From: DATGSF01 sp035302865 | GTDB lineage: Bacteria > Bacteroidota > Bacteroidia > Chitinophagales > Chitinophagaceae | Direction of reading: 5' to 3' | DNA length: 24,249 nt | Assembly: GCA_035302865.1 (NCBI GenBank) | Contig: DATGSF010000198.1 | Span: forward strand, 1-24,249 | Part shown: positions 1 to 7,867 of the stretch, piece after piece | Numbering within the stretch: position 1 is the first letter of the stretch | How the letters are laid out: every line of letters begins with the position of its first letter | Translations under genes and position numbers: made by a program | The notes under the pieces: model-generated | What the model saw: the letters and a program-made list of their open reading frames with translations, nothing else | Told to the model about the DNA's origin: nothing | Database searches by the model: none

Positions 1-201
1 ATCTTTAGGAGCATTTCCCCAAGCAGCCTCGTCTTGATCAAACAACACCATCCTAGCTTCTGAACCTAACTTTTGCAATATCATCTTGGTATGACCAGCA
101 CCACCCATAGTAGCATCTACATATAAACCATCCTTTCGCAACTCTAAAGCTCGTAGAGTCTCTTCAGGAAGCACCGACATATGCTGATAGGAAGCATTCA
201 T
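1..201 (-). CDS. rsmH: 16S rRNA m4C1402 methyltransferase RsmH (MraW), N-terminal 67 codons only
   Basis: This is the 5' end of a gene that runs off the left edge. The ATG is the complement of 199-201 and the frame stays open to base 1. Reading the complement gives MNASYQHMSVLPEETLRALE, followed by a glycine-rich stretch with DATMGGAGH (about residues 30-38) and LFDQDEAA. These match the start of RsmH, in which the H.(S/P)VL motif is followed by the SAM-binding D.T.G.GGH loop and an acidic strand end. RsmH methylates N4 of C1402 in 16S rRNA. It starts four bases after the mraZ stop codon, the usual mraZ-rsmH order at the head of the dcw cluster, so the two are presumably co-transcribed. The catalytic core is only partly visible. 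Identification rests on the motifs and on synteny. Confidence 0.93.
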   Translation of the reverse strand, partial: MNASYQHMSVLPEETLRALELRKDGLYVDATMGGAGHTKMILQKLGSEARMVLFDQDEAAWGNAPKD

Positions 202-205
202 AATT

Positions 206-673
206 TTAATTTTTAGGTTTCGTTACTGAATCACCCCACAACTCTGATGCTAAATCTTCTAATTCATCTGCATTCTCCGATATATAATTATAATACGCAT
301 CTCTATCCCAAATCTCTACCTTATTTCCTTTAGATGCAAAAAGAAGTTTTTTACTAAGATTAGCATACTCTTGCAAAGGTTTTGGGATTAAAATCCTACC
401 ACTTCCATCCATTTCCACCTCAGAAGCTCCATCCAAGAACAATCGCTTAAATTTCGCTACGCGCGGATTAAACTCCACCATACTTTCCAACTCCTCGTGA
501 ATTGGTTTCCAAGACTCTGCAGTATAAAACTCCAAACACTGAGCTCCTATTGCTCTTTTAATAATGAAGCCTGATTCAAGCTTTTCTTCAAAACGCTTCC
601 TGAAAGCTGCAGGAAGCATAATGCGCCCCTTAGCATCCATAGCAATTTCAAATTCTCCTAAAAAAAAGCTCAT
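206..673 (-). CDS. mraZ: Transcriptional regulator and division/cell-wall cluster protein MraZ
   Basis: A 155-residue protein with the two SpoVT/AbrB-like repeats typical of MraZ. Each carries a D..GR motif: D13-AKGR at the N-terminus and D89-GSGR in the second half. The length fits the family. MraZ is a ring-forming DNA-binding protein that, in the bacteria studied, binds short tandem repeats upstream of its own gene and modulates the dcw operon. rsmH follows after four bases. A threefold 10-bp repeat (717-746) lies 44 bp upstream of the ATG and is a good candidate for its own operator. The start (complement of 671-673) is the only ATG that preserves the first AbrB strand (MSFFLGEFEIAMDAKGRI). 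Confidence 0.97.
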   Translation of the reverse strand: MSFFLGEFEIAMDAKGRIMLPAAFRKRFEEKLESGFIIKRAIGAQCLEFYTAESWKPIHEELESMVEFNPRVAKFKRLFLDGASEVEMDGSGRILIPKPLQEYANLSKKLLFASKGNKVEIWDRDAYYNYISENADELEDLASELWGDSVTKPKN

Positions 674-716
674 TATTAGCGGTTTTAATACTTGTTATAA
701 ATACAAAATAACAACT

Positions 717-746
717 TTTACCACAATTTACCACAATTTGACACAA
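717..746 (-). repeat. Three 10-bp tandem repeats upstream of mraZ (candidate MraZ operator)
   Basis: On the plus strand the units are TTTACCACAA (717-726), TTTACCACAA (727-736) and TTTGACACAA (737-746). On the mraZ coding strand they read TTGTGKYAAA, with a GTGG or GTGT core every 10 bp, and a weaker fourth unit may follow. Known MraZ sites are also 10-bp-periodic: TGGG-type repeats in proteobacteria and AAAGTG(G/T)NNN repeats in mollicutes. A site just upstream of mraZ therefore suggests autoregulation. An alternative is that these are degenerate DnaA boxes, since TTTACCACA differs from TTATCCACA at two positions, belonging to the origin candidate next to them. The repeat is seen directly; its role is inferred. 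Confidence 0.6.
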
Positions 747-925
747 AATATTTTATCCACATTAAAGAAGAAACATAAGTCATTAAAAACCAACGAGAAT
801 GGAACAAAACATCGCTTTTCCAAGAACAAGATGTGGATAATCGACAAAACGATGTGGATAACTCAAGAAAAAAGGTCAACAACCCCATTTACAAACCTTA
901 ATAACCTCTTTACCTATGTGTATAA

Positions 926-984
926 GCGCAAATATAAGCTAATAAATAAGAATTATAATTTCTAAAGCTACATTTTCTTATCTT
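926..984. other. AT-rich segment, candidate DNA-unwinding element
   Basis: After the DnaA-like box at 917-925 the sequence is dominated by A and T (for example aataaataagaattataatt) up to the box at 985-993. In bacterial origins the unwinding element is an AT-rich stretch beside the DnaA boxes. The whole window is AT-rich, so composition alone is weak evidence and position is the main argument. Confidence 0.35.
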
Positions 985-986
985 TG
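979..986 (+). promoter_or_regulatory. sufS promoter -7 element (TATCTTTG)
   Basis: TATCTTTG matches the Bacteroidota sigma-A -7 consensus TAnnTTTG and lies 24 bp before the sufS ATG. No clear -33 TTTG was seen. Its last two bases are also the first two of the DnaA box at 985-993, so DnaA bound there would be expected to interfere with sufS transcription (inference). Confidence 0.55.
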
Positions 987-1010
987 TGGATAAATACTTT
1001 AAAGACTCTT

Positions 1011-2225
1011 ATGAATTTAAATATAATACGAAAAGACTTTCCTATTTTGCATCAAAATGTTAATGGAAATCCCTTAATTTATTTAGACAATGGTGCCACA
1101 ACGCACAAACCCAATATTGTTGTTCAAGCTCTTCAAGATTTTTATTTCAAAACCAATAGCAATGTGCATAGAGGTGTACATCATCTAAGCCAAATAGCTA
1201 CTGATCAAGAAGAAGAAGCAAGAAGGAAAGTGCGAGATTTCATTCATGCAAAAAGCACAAATGAAATACTATTTACTAAGGGCACTACTGATAGTTTAAA
1301 CTTGATAGCGCACAGTTTAGGTAAATTTTGCTTAAAAGAGAATGATGAGATTATCCTTTCAGAGATGGAGCATCATTCTAATCTAGTGCCTTGGCAAATT
1401 ATTGCAAAAGAAACGAAGGCAAAGATAAAAACTTGGAAAGTTCAAAAAGAAGGAAATTTAAATATTGAAGATTTAAAAAAACTAATCAATCCCAATACAA
1501 AAATAATAAGTATTACTTGGGTTTCTAACTCCTTTGGAACTATAAATCCTATAAAAGAGATAATACAAATAGCTAAAGAAAATAACATTTTCATTGTTGT
1601 AGACGCCGCTCAAAGTATACAACATAAAGCTATTGATGTGCAGGAATTAAATATTGACTTCTTAGCATTTTCTGGTCATAAAATTTATGGTCCAACCGGT
1701 ATAGGTGTATTATATGGTAAAGAAGAGTTATTAAATCAATTACCGCCTTATCAAGGAGGAGGATCAATGATTAAAGAAGTATTCATGGATCATGCTACAT
1801 ATAATGAAAGCCCTTTTAGATTTGAAGCAGGAACTCCGCATATCGGTGGCATTATAGGTTTAGGGTATGCTTTGGATTATGTAAACAAAATTGGCATGAA
1901 AAATATTACTGCTCACGAGTCTGAACTCATAGAATATGCAGAAAGTCAATTAAGCGAATTAGAGGATATCACTATATATGCAAAAGATTTAAAAAAAGCA
2001 GGAGCAATTTCATTTAATTTTAAAAACACACATCCCTTTGATGTAGGTGAACTTTTAAATATGCAAGGAGTTGCAGTTCGAACGGGACATCATTGCTGCC
2101 AGCCTCTAATGCGAGCGTTTAATATCCCTGGAACTATTAGAGCATCCTTTGGTCTTTATAACACCAAAGCAGAAGTAGATCAATTTATAATAGCTTTAAA
2201 GAAAAGTTTAAAGATGTTAAGCTAA
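1011..2225 (+). CDS. sufS: Cysteine desulfurase SufS (group II, PLP-dependent)
   Basis: A 404-residue class V aminotransferase-fold enzyme that removes sulfur from L-cysteine (giving alanine) and passes persulfide to the SUF iron-sulfur assembly machinery. The PLP-binding lysine is K224 in FSGHKIYGPTG, and the catalytic cysteine is C362 in RTGHHCCQPLM. These positions agree with SufS of Bacillus and E. coli. EMEHHSN (about 118-124) and DAAQS (198-202) are the usual cofactor-site motifs. The ATG at 1011 is preferred over an in-frame TTG at 984, because the longer form would begin inside the promoter and a DnaA box, whereas MNLNIIRKDFPIL is the normal SufS start. A second cysteine (C363) directly follows the catalytic one, where several relatives have alanine. 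The stop overlaps the next start by one base (TAATG). No sufBCD, sufE or sufU is in the window. Confidence 0.95.
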   Translation: MNLNIIRKDFPILHQNVNGNPLIYLDNGATTHKPNIVVQALQDFYFKTNSNVHRGVHHLSQIATDQEEEARRKVRDFIHAKSTNEILFTKGTTDSLNLIAHSLGKFCLKENDEIILSEMEHHSNLVPWQIIAKETKAKIKTWKVQKEGNLNIEDLKKLINPNTKIISITWVSNSFGTINPIKEIIQIAKENNIFIVVDAAQSIQHKAIDVQELNIDFLAFSGHKIYGPTGIGVLYGKEELLNQLPPYQGGGSMIKEVFMDHATYNESPFRFEAGTPHIGGIIGLGYALDYVNKIGMKNITAHESELIEYAESQLSELEDITIYAKDLKKAGAISFNFKNTHPFDVGELLNMQGVAVRTGHHCCQPLMRAFNIPGTIRASFGLYNTKAEVDQFIIALKKSLKMLS

Positions 2226-3964
2226 TGAATATTAAATCCCTAATATTATTATTTTTATTAATCACCCCTTCTGTTTTTGCACAAAAATCATTAACAGATT
2301 GGGTGCAAGAAACTAAAAGTGACTTTCGTTCCCCTTTAAATATTCCATTATTTCTAGCAGGCAACTTTGGTGAATGCAGGCCCAATCACTTTCATACTGG
2401 TTTAGATTTAAAAACTAACCAAAAAGAAAATCTTGAAGTTTTTGCAGTAGCAGATGGCTTTATAAGCCGTATATCTATGAGTCATACAGGATATGGACAT
2501 TGTTTATATGTCACACATCCAAATGGCCTTACATCTGTATATGCTCATTTAAATACTTTTTCTCCTGCTATTCAAAACTATTTAGAAAAGCATCAAGAAA
2601 AAAATAAGAAATGGAATATTGACATATCAATAGAGGAAGGTATTTTACCTATAAAAAAGGGAGAACAGATCGCTCTTTCAGGAAATACTGGAGGAAGTGT
2701 GGCTCCTCATTTACATTTTGAAATTAGAGAAACAGGAACAAATCAAGCTTTAAACCCTTCAGCATTTCCTGCTTTTCAAGTACAAGATAAAATCGCTCCC
2801 AAACCTTCGAAAATTGCAATTTACAATGCACAGGAATCACTTTACAAACAAAGTCCAGATATTTATTCTTTAATAGCTCAAGGAAATAATAAATACACAG
2901 GTGATTTAATTATTACTAATAAAGACAAAGTATTTTTCAGTCTTGAAGTTAAAGATTTTATGAATGGCAGTAATAATTGGCTTGGTATTTATTCTATTAA
3001 ACTATTCCTTAATGACTCCTTACATTTTCAAACGAAAATTGACAAAATTGATTTGAGTATTAATAGAATGATGAATAGCTATATAGATTACGTTCAGTAT
3101 GCTAATAAAAAAAGTTTTTTTCAATTATTATATATACTTCCAAACAATCATCTTCAACTTTATCCGATTTCTAATAACAATGGTGCTATAAAATTAAGAG
3201 AAGGGAAACAAAAAATTAGAATTGAAATAGAGGATTATTATACCAATAAAAGCTCCATTCAATTTGAAATTTTAAAAAAACAAGAACAAATAGCAGAAGA
3301 AAGTACAAAATTGAAATATAATTACAAAAATGAAGAATTGATTCCAGGGTTGTTTCAAAATTTCACTAAAGAATACTTTTATCTAAACAGCAAGACTTTA
3401 AGTGTTTATGACACTATCACTTTTAAATATAAAGAAAAAAAGGAAGCGCATTTACTCTCCCCTATCATCACTATTAATGCTCAAGAATTTCCAATTCATG
3501 AAGCTATGGAATTAGGCATTAGGTTATTAAAACCTTTACCTCTTCACCTTCGCTCTAAACTTATATTTTCACATCCAATCCAAGCCAGCTCTTTACCAGG
3601 ACAGGCAGCCCAAAATGCCATTCCAGCAAAATTTGAAAAAGGCTACGCAATAGCACCTATACAAAGCTTTGGGCATTATCATGTAGCTATAGATACTGTA
3701 GCTCCAAAAATCTCTGTACTCTCTAGAAATCAACTAAAACCAGGAGATATTATCCGTATACAAGTAGAGGAAGAGTCTACCTACATTGCTTCATTTGAGG
3801 CCAAACTTGAGGATGGTTCTTGGTTAAACATGCGACGTGCAAAAAATATATTTTACTATAAGATCCCCTTGGATTTTCCTAGAGGCAAGCATAACGTACA
3901 AATTGAAGCTAGTGACGCAAATCAAAATGTTCAAAAACAGCAATTTGAACTAAATATTCAATAG
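2225..3964 (+). CDS. Secreted M23 (LytM-type) peptidoglycan endopeptidase
   Basis: A 579-residue protein starting with a signal peptide (MNIKSLILLFLLITPSVFA, cleavage near residue 19). An M23/LytM domain spans about residues 45-180 and keeps all zinc-site motifs: H57-x3-D61 in FHTGLDLK, H108 in YAHL, and H162-L-H164 in PHLHFE. It should therefore be an active zinc endopeptidase cutting peptidoglycan cross-links in the periplasm. The remaining 400 or so residues are mostly beta-strand-like and match no family I can name; a final segment (about 495-579) resembles an Ig-like fold. Translation is probably coupled to sufS through the one-base overlap, and porU follows after 65 bp, suggesting a sufS-M23-porU operon. 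The exact substrate bond cannot be read from the sequence. Confidence 0.88.
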   Translation: MNIKSLILLFLLITPSVFAQKSLTDWVQETKSDFRSPLNIPLFLAGNFGECRPNHFHTGLDLKTNQKENLEVFAVADGFISRISMSHTGYGHCLYVTHPNGLTSVYAHLNTFSPAIQNYLEKHQEKNKKWNIDISIEEGILPIKKGEQIALSGNTGGSVAPHLHFEIRETGTNQALNPSAFPAFQVQDKIAPKPSKIAIYNAQESLYKQSPDIYSLIAQGNNKYTGDLIITNKDKVFFSLEVKDFMNGSNNWLGIYSIKLFLNDSLHFQTKIDKIDLSINRMMNSYIDYVQYANKKSFFQLLYILPNNHLQLYPISNNNGAIKLREGKQKIRIEIEDYYTNKSSIQFEILKKQEQIAEESTKLKYNYKNEELIPGLFQNFTKEYFYLNSKTLSVYDTITFKYKEKKEAHLLSPIITINAQEFPIHEAMELGIRLLKPLPLHLRSKLIFSHPIQASSLPGQAAQNAIPAKFEKGYAIAPIQSFGHYHVAIDTVAPKISVLSRNQLKPGDIIRIQVEEESTYIASFEAKLEDGSWLNMRRAKNIFYYKIPLDFPRGKHNVQIEASDANQNVQKQQFELNIQ

Positions 3965-4029
3965 TTTTAATTTTATTAACACGTAAATTGTATTTTGTTT
4001 TGTAATTTTAAGCAAAATAAACTCCAATT

Positions 4030-7000
4030 ATGCCAAAGCTTGGTTTTTTTTTAAGCCTATTATTAATAAGTTTAACTTTTTCACTACTAACAAATGCACA
4101 ATATACGAAATTTGTTAAAGGAAGTCCTATATATACTAATGAACTCTATGATGACGAATACCATATTCAAACTATTTATTTAGAAAATGACAAGCATGTC
4201 CATTCTGTTGAACTTATAGCAAAAAATGCAAATAGCATTTCAAGGAATTTAGATTACTTTGTTGGGAATAGTAGCGGACAAAAAATGCTAAGAGTTTTAG
4301 TTCCTTATGGTTCTTTAAAAAAGCAAAACAATTTTGAACTAAAAGATTACAAATTAGCTATTCATTATAGTTTAGTAGAAAAATCCGAAAGTGAAAGTAA
4401 ATATAAACCTCAAAGTGCAGAAACCTCATTATTATCAACTGGAAAATGGTATAAAATATCTGTACCAAAAGAGGGCTTATATAAAATTGACAAGGCTTTT
4501 TTAAATGATAATGGCATCTCAACCAATAATGTTAATTTTCAGCATTTACGTATTTTTGGTCATGGAGGTACAATTTTAGGAGAAACCGTAGATACCAATC
4601 AAATGGATGATTTAGTAGAAAATGCAATCTTCTATTCTTCTTCTAACACACAAATGAGCAATTCAGATTATGTTTTATTTTACAGTCCAGGACCAACAGG
4701 ATGGATAGCTAATAGCGACTCTACTTTTAGCCATTTGCAACATTATTATGAAGATAAAAGTTATTATTTCATAAGTTTTGATCATGGGAATGGAAAAAAA
4801 ATTTTACTCAAAGACTATTCTAACGAGATTTCCGAAGATACAATTACCAAATCTTCAGATTACTTTTTATACCATAAAGATGAAGTACAACCAACAAGAA
4901 TGGGAAAGCAATGGTATAGCGACAGAATCAACTCTGCGAGCTCTAATTTATCACATAAAATTCAACTCCCTTTTAAAAATGCAATAGGTGATGCAAAGAT
5001 TAGAATTAAAAACGCAGTAGCAAGCAATAACAATAATAATCAAACTCAAATAACTATAAATAATCACAGTTTAGGTAGCCAAACCTTTAATTCGATAGGG
5101 GTTAATTATAAGATTATTGAAGATATTAAAAGTTATAGCTATCCTACCCAAGGACAAAATGAAAACTTGCAAATAACATACACTCTTCATGGAAATTCAA
5201 ATGCGTATCTTGGTTTTGTAGAAGCAAATTATAAACAACAAATACGCTTTTCAAATGAAGGACAAACCTTTAGAAGTTTTGAACCTTTAAATTATACAGA
5301 ACAAGAATATGTAACTTACGAAGTTAAAAATGCTAATAATCAAGGTATCGTCTGGAATATAAGTGATGTAAATGAAATATATCAGGTAAAAGGTACATTT
5401 CAAAACAATAATTTATATTTTAATGATAAAGCAGGCAAAGTGCAACATTATATTAGCTTTTCGGGCAGTAGCTTTAATAAACCAGATTTAGTAGGCGAAG
5501 TCAGCAATCAAAATTTGCACGGACTTCCAGCAACAAACTACCTCATAATAACCGCTAGAAATTTCTTAGAAGAAGCAGAAAATTTAGCTCAATTTCATAG
5601 AGAAAAATTTGGAACCGACGTACAAGTGGTGGAGGTCAAAAAGATATACAATGAATTTTCTTCCGGAAGTCAAGATATTGCAGCTATAAGAAATTTCATT
5701 AAGCATATGTATGAAAAAGGAGAAAATGAGAACAAAAAATTACAAAATGTTTTATTATTTGGCGCAGCCTCTTTTGATTATAAAAATATTATTAGTCCCA
5801 ATACTAATTTTGTACCAACCTATCAAACATTAAACTCTGAAGGATATGTAAACACCTACCCTACAGATGACTTCTTTGCATATTTGGATCATGGGGAAGA
5901 TATAGGCTCTTTTAATGCCTTTATGGATATTGGAATTGGTCGTATTCCAGCTACTAGCAAGGAGGAGGCTAAAAACTATATTAACAAACTAAAGAACTAT
6001 CACAGTGCTTCTTCCTTTGGCTCTTGGAAAATGCAAGCCGCATTAGTTGCAGATGATAAAGAGTTAGGAATGAATCATTTGGAAGATTGTGAATCTATCT
6101 CTCAACCCTTTCTTCAAAACTTACCAGAATTTACTATCCATAAAATTTATAGTGATGCCCACAAGGTAGAATCAGGTGCTTCTGGAAATAGATATCCTAC
6201 AATGAACCAAGCAATTAATGAAAGAATTTATGCTGGTACATTTTACATGTCTTATAGTGGTCATGGAAGTCCTGTTCGTTGGTCGCATGAAGCAATATTA
6301 ACGCCCGAAGATTATGGAAGATGGACAAATTATGACGCTTTACCTTTGATAATTACAGCAACATGTGATTTTGGAAGATATGATGAACCTAATCCAGAAG
6401 AGCGATCGGCTGGAACTAAAATAGTTTTAAATGATAAAGGAGGTGCCATCTCTATTATTACAACAACTCAAGCGGTATACGCAAACAGCTCAACAGCTTT
6501 AACAACCAACCTGGTGGACCAAATTTTCAATAGAAGCTCCACAGGGAAATATAAAACATTAGGCGAAGCTTACAAAGATGGAAAAAACACCAGCATCAGT
6601 TCTAATTCTTCCAAGTTTGCCTTGTTAGGAGACCCAGGTATGCAATTGGCTTTTCCAAAACATGAGGTAATACTTGATTCTATTTATGAAAATAAAGAAG
6701 GCACTCTAATTCTAACGGACACCTTAAAAGCTTTAGGAAAATACAAACTTAAAGGTCGTATCCAAGAATACTCAGGAAACAATTTGCCTGATTTTAATGG
6801 AACAATAGAATTACATGTTTATGGTCAAAAACAAGTAGTACAAACTATAAATGATTTTGAAGGTACTACGCCCGACTTTGAATCACAAACTAATATTATT
6901 GTAAATCAAAAAGCAAGAGTAGAAAATGGTGAATTTGAAATAGAAATCATCCTTCCAAAGGATATCAATTTTGATTTTGGAAGTGGTAAAATAGCATTGT

Positions 7001-7746
7001 ATGCATACAATGAAAATGAAGATGCAATGGGTTTAAGTCAAAATATTACTATTGGAGGATATAGTGAAAATGCAACAGATAATAATATTCCACCAACAGT
7101 AAAAGTGTACTTATATGATTCTTTATACCATAGAACAGGATTTAGTGATCCTAATCCAGTTTTATTTATAGATTTAGAAGATGATATTGGTTTCAATATA
7201 TCAGGCTCTTCTGTTGGTCATGATTTTGTTGCTATTTTAAATGAAGATACTAAAAATCCAATAGTTTTAAATTCATTTTTCGAATCCAGTTCTGAAGGTC
7301 CACATAAAGGATATGCTTATTATCCTTTATACAACTTAAAAGAGGGGGAATATTTTATTCGAGTTAGAGCATGGGATGTGCATAATAACATGGGAGAGGG
7401 ATATATACGTTTTGAAGTTCGAAAACAAGACGAAGAAAATTTAGCAATAAAGAACTTAGCTAATTTCCCTAATCCTTTTAAAGGAAAAACAACCATAGCA
7501 TTTGAACATAATTTGAAATTAATGGACTTAGAAGTGGAAGTGGATATATTTTCCAGCTCAGGGGCCTTGGTAAAGCAATTCAAAAAGAATATAAACTCTG
7601 AAAGCAACAAAATTTATATTGAATGGGATGGTAAGAATAAAAAAGAAATGCCTGTTGAAAGAGGTATATATTTTTACAGAGTTAGAATACTACATAATAA
7701 AGAAATTTTAGATCAAGCATACCAAAAGTTATTGTACTTACGTTAA
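4030..7746 (+). CDS. porU: Type IX secretion system sortase PorU (C25 gingipain-like)
   Basis: A 1238-residue protein with an N-terminal signal peptide (about residues 1-23, ending LLTNA). A C25 cysteine-peptidase domain lies roughly at residues 500-870. The catalytic pair is H745 (YSGHGSP) and C779 (ATCDFG), 34 residues apart, close to the spacing known for Porphyromonas PorU. The C-terminus has FPNPFKGKT (about 1144-1152) and ends in a WDG...GIYFYRV sorting-type domain, which PorU is known to keep uncleaved. PorU removes the C-terminal signal of T9SS cargo at the outer membrane and joins the cargo to A-LPS, working with PorV, PorQ and PorZ. porV follows after 121 bp, the usual pairing. An Asn-rich run (NNNNNQ, about residue 335) is the only low-complexity stretch noticed. 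Confidence 0.95.
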   Translation: MPKLGFFLSLLLISLTFSLLTNAQYTKFVKGSPIYTNELYDDEYHIQTIYLENDKHVHSVELIAKNANSISRNLDYFVGNSSGQKMLRVLVPYGSLKKQNNFELKDYKLAIHYSLVEKSESESKYKPQSAETSLLSTGKWYKISVPKEGLYKIDKAFLNDNGISTNNVNFQHLRIFGHGGTILGETVDTNQMDDLVENAIFYSSSNTQMSNSDYVLFYSPGPTGWIANSDSTFSHLQHYYEDKSYYFISFDHGNGKKILLKDYSNEISEDTITKSSDYFLYHKDEVQPTRMGKQWYSDRINSASSNLSHKIQLPFKNAIGDAKIRIKNAVASNNNNNQTQITINNHSLGSQTFNSIGVNYKIIEDIKSYSYPTQGQNENLQITYTLHGNSNAYLGFVEANYKQQIRFSNEGQTFRSFEPLNYTEQEYVTYEVKNANNQGIVWNISDVNEIYQVKGTFQNNNLYFNDKAGKVQHYISFSGSSFNKPDLVGEVSNQNLHGLPATNYLIITARNFLEEAENLAQFHREKFGTDVQVVEVKKIYNEFSSGSQDIAAIRNFIKHMYEKGENENKKLQNVLLFGAASFDYKNIISPNTNFVPTYQTLNSEGYVNTYPTDDFFAYLDHGEDIGSFNAFMDIGIGRIPATSKEEAKNYINKLKNYHSASSFGSWKMQAALVADDKELGMNHLEDCESISQPFLQNLPEFTIHKIYSDAHKVESGASGNRYPTMNQAINERIYAGTFYMSYSGHGSPVRWSHEAILTPEDYGRWTNYDALPLIITATCDFGRYDEPNPEERSAGTKIVLNDKGGAISIITTTQAVYANSSTALTTNLVDQIFNRSSTGKYKTLGEAYKDGKNTSISSNSSKFALLGDPGMQLAFPKHEVILDSIYENKEGTLILTDTLKALGKYKLKGRIQEYSGNNLPDFNGTIELHVYGQKQVVQTINDFEGTTPDFESQTNIIVNQKARVENGEFEIEIILPKDINFDFGSGKIALYAYNENEDAMGLSQNITIGGYSENATDNNIPPTVKVYLYDSLYHRTGFSDPNPVLFIDLEDDIGFNISGSSVGHDFVAILNEDTKNPIVLNSFFESSSEGPHKGYAYYPLYNLKEGEYFIRVRAWDVHNNMGEGYIRFEVRKQDEENLAIKNLANFPNPFKGKTTIAFEHNLKLMDLEVEVDIFSSSGALVKQFKKNINSESNKIYIEWDGKNKKEMPVERGIYFYRVRILHNKEILDQAYQKLLYLR

Positions 7747-7782
7747 AAAGACCAAGAAGTAATGCAAATTAGAAAATTAATG

Positions 7783-7790
7783 TATCTTTG
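7783..7790 (+). promoter_or_regulatory. porV promoter -7 element (TATCTTTG)
   Basis: An exact TAnnTTTG match in the 121-bp porU-porV gap, 78 bp before the porV ATG. This leaves a leader of about 70 nt. It would let porV be transcribed more strongly than porU, plausible because PorV is also needed as a free shuttle. No convincing -33 TTTG was found. Confidence 0.55.
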
Positions 7791-7867
7791 AACCTTTAAA
7801 ATCAATTTTCGCTTATTGAAATAACTTTTACTACTCAATTATTTAGTTTAACAATTTTACACTTTGT

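Larger units (their letters stand above)
753..993. other. Putative chromosomal replication origin (DnaA-box cluster)
   Basis: Within the 337-bp gap between divergent mraZ and sufS are four perfect DnaA 9-mers: TTATCCACA at 753-761, and its complement TGTGGATAA at 832-840, 853-861 and 985-993. A fifth site, TGTGTATAA at 917-925, fits the relaxed TTATNCACA consensus. The 832 and 853 boxes are 21 bp apart (two helical turns) and share flanking bases (GATGTGGATAA). A very AT-rich stretch (926-984) lies between the last two boxes and could unwind. I saw no other perfect copy of the 9-mer in the window by eye. Genes on both sides mostly point away from this region, as expected for leading-strand genes. 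No dnaA gene is in the window, so the assignment rests on the boxes and the layout alone. Confidence 0.7.

Noticed and set aside
564..965. Plus-strand ORF of 133 codons
   Set aside because: It is antisense to mraZ and then runs through the DnaA-box region. Its composition is Lys/Asn/Thr-rich with no domain-like pattern, and it starts inside a certain gene.
984..1010. Upstream TTG start for sufS
   Set aside because: It lies within the promoter element and DnaA box. The ATG at 1011 gives the normal SufS N-terminus and length.
3988..4010. Possible promoter before porU (TTG, then TAATTTTA)
   Set aside because: The spacing is too short and the -7 match imperfect. Transcription from sufS is sufficient to explain porU expression.
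7378..7386. TGTGCATAA, a DnaA-box-like 9-mer inside porU
   Set aside because: An isolated match to the relaxed consensus within coding sequence; expected by chance in an AT-rich window of this size.
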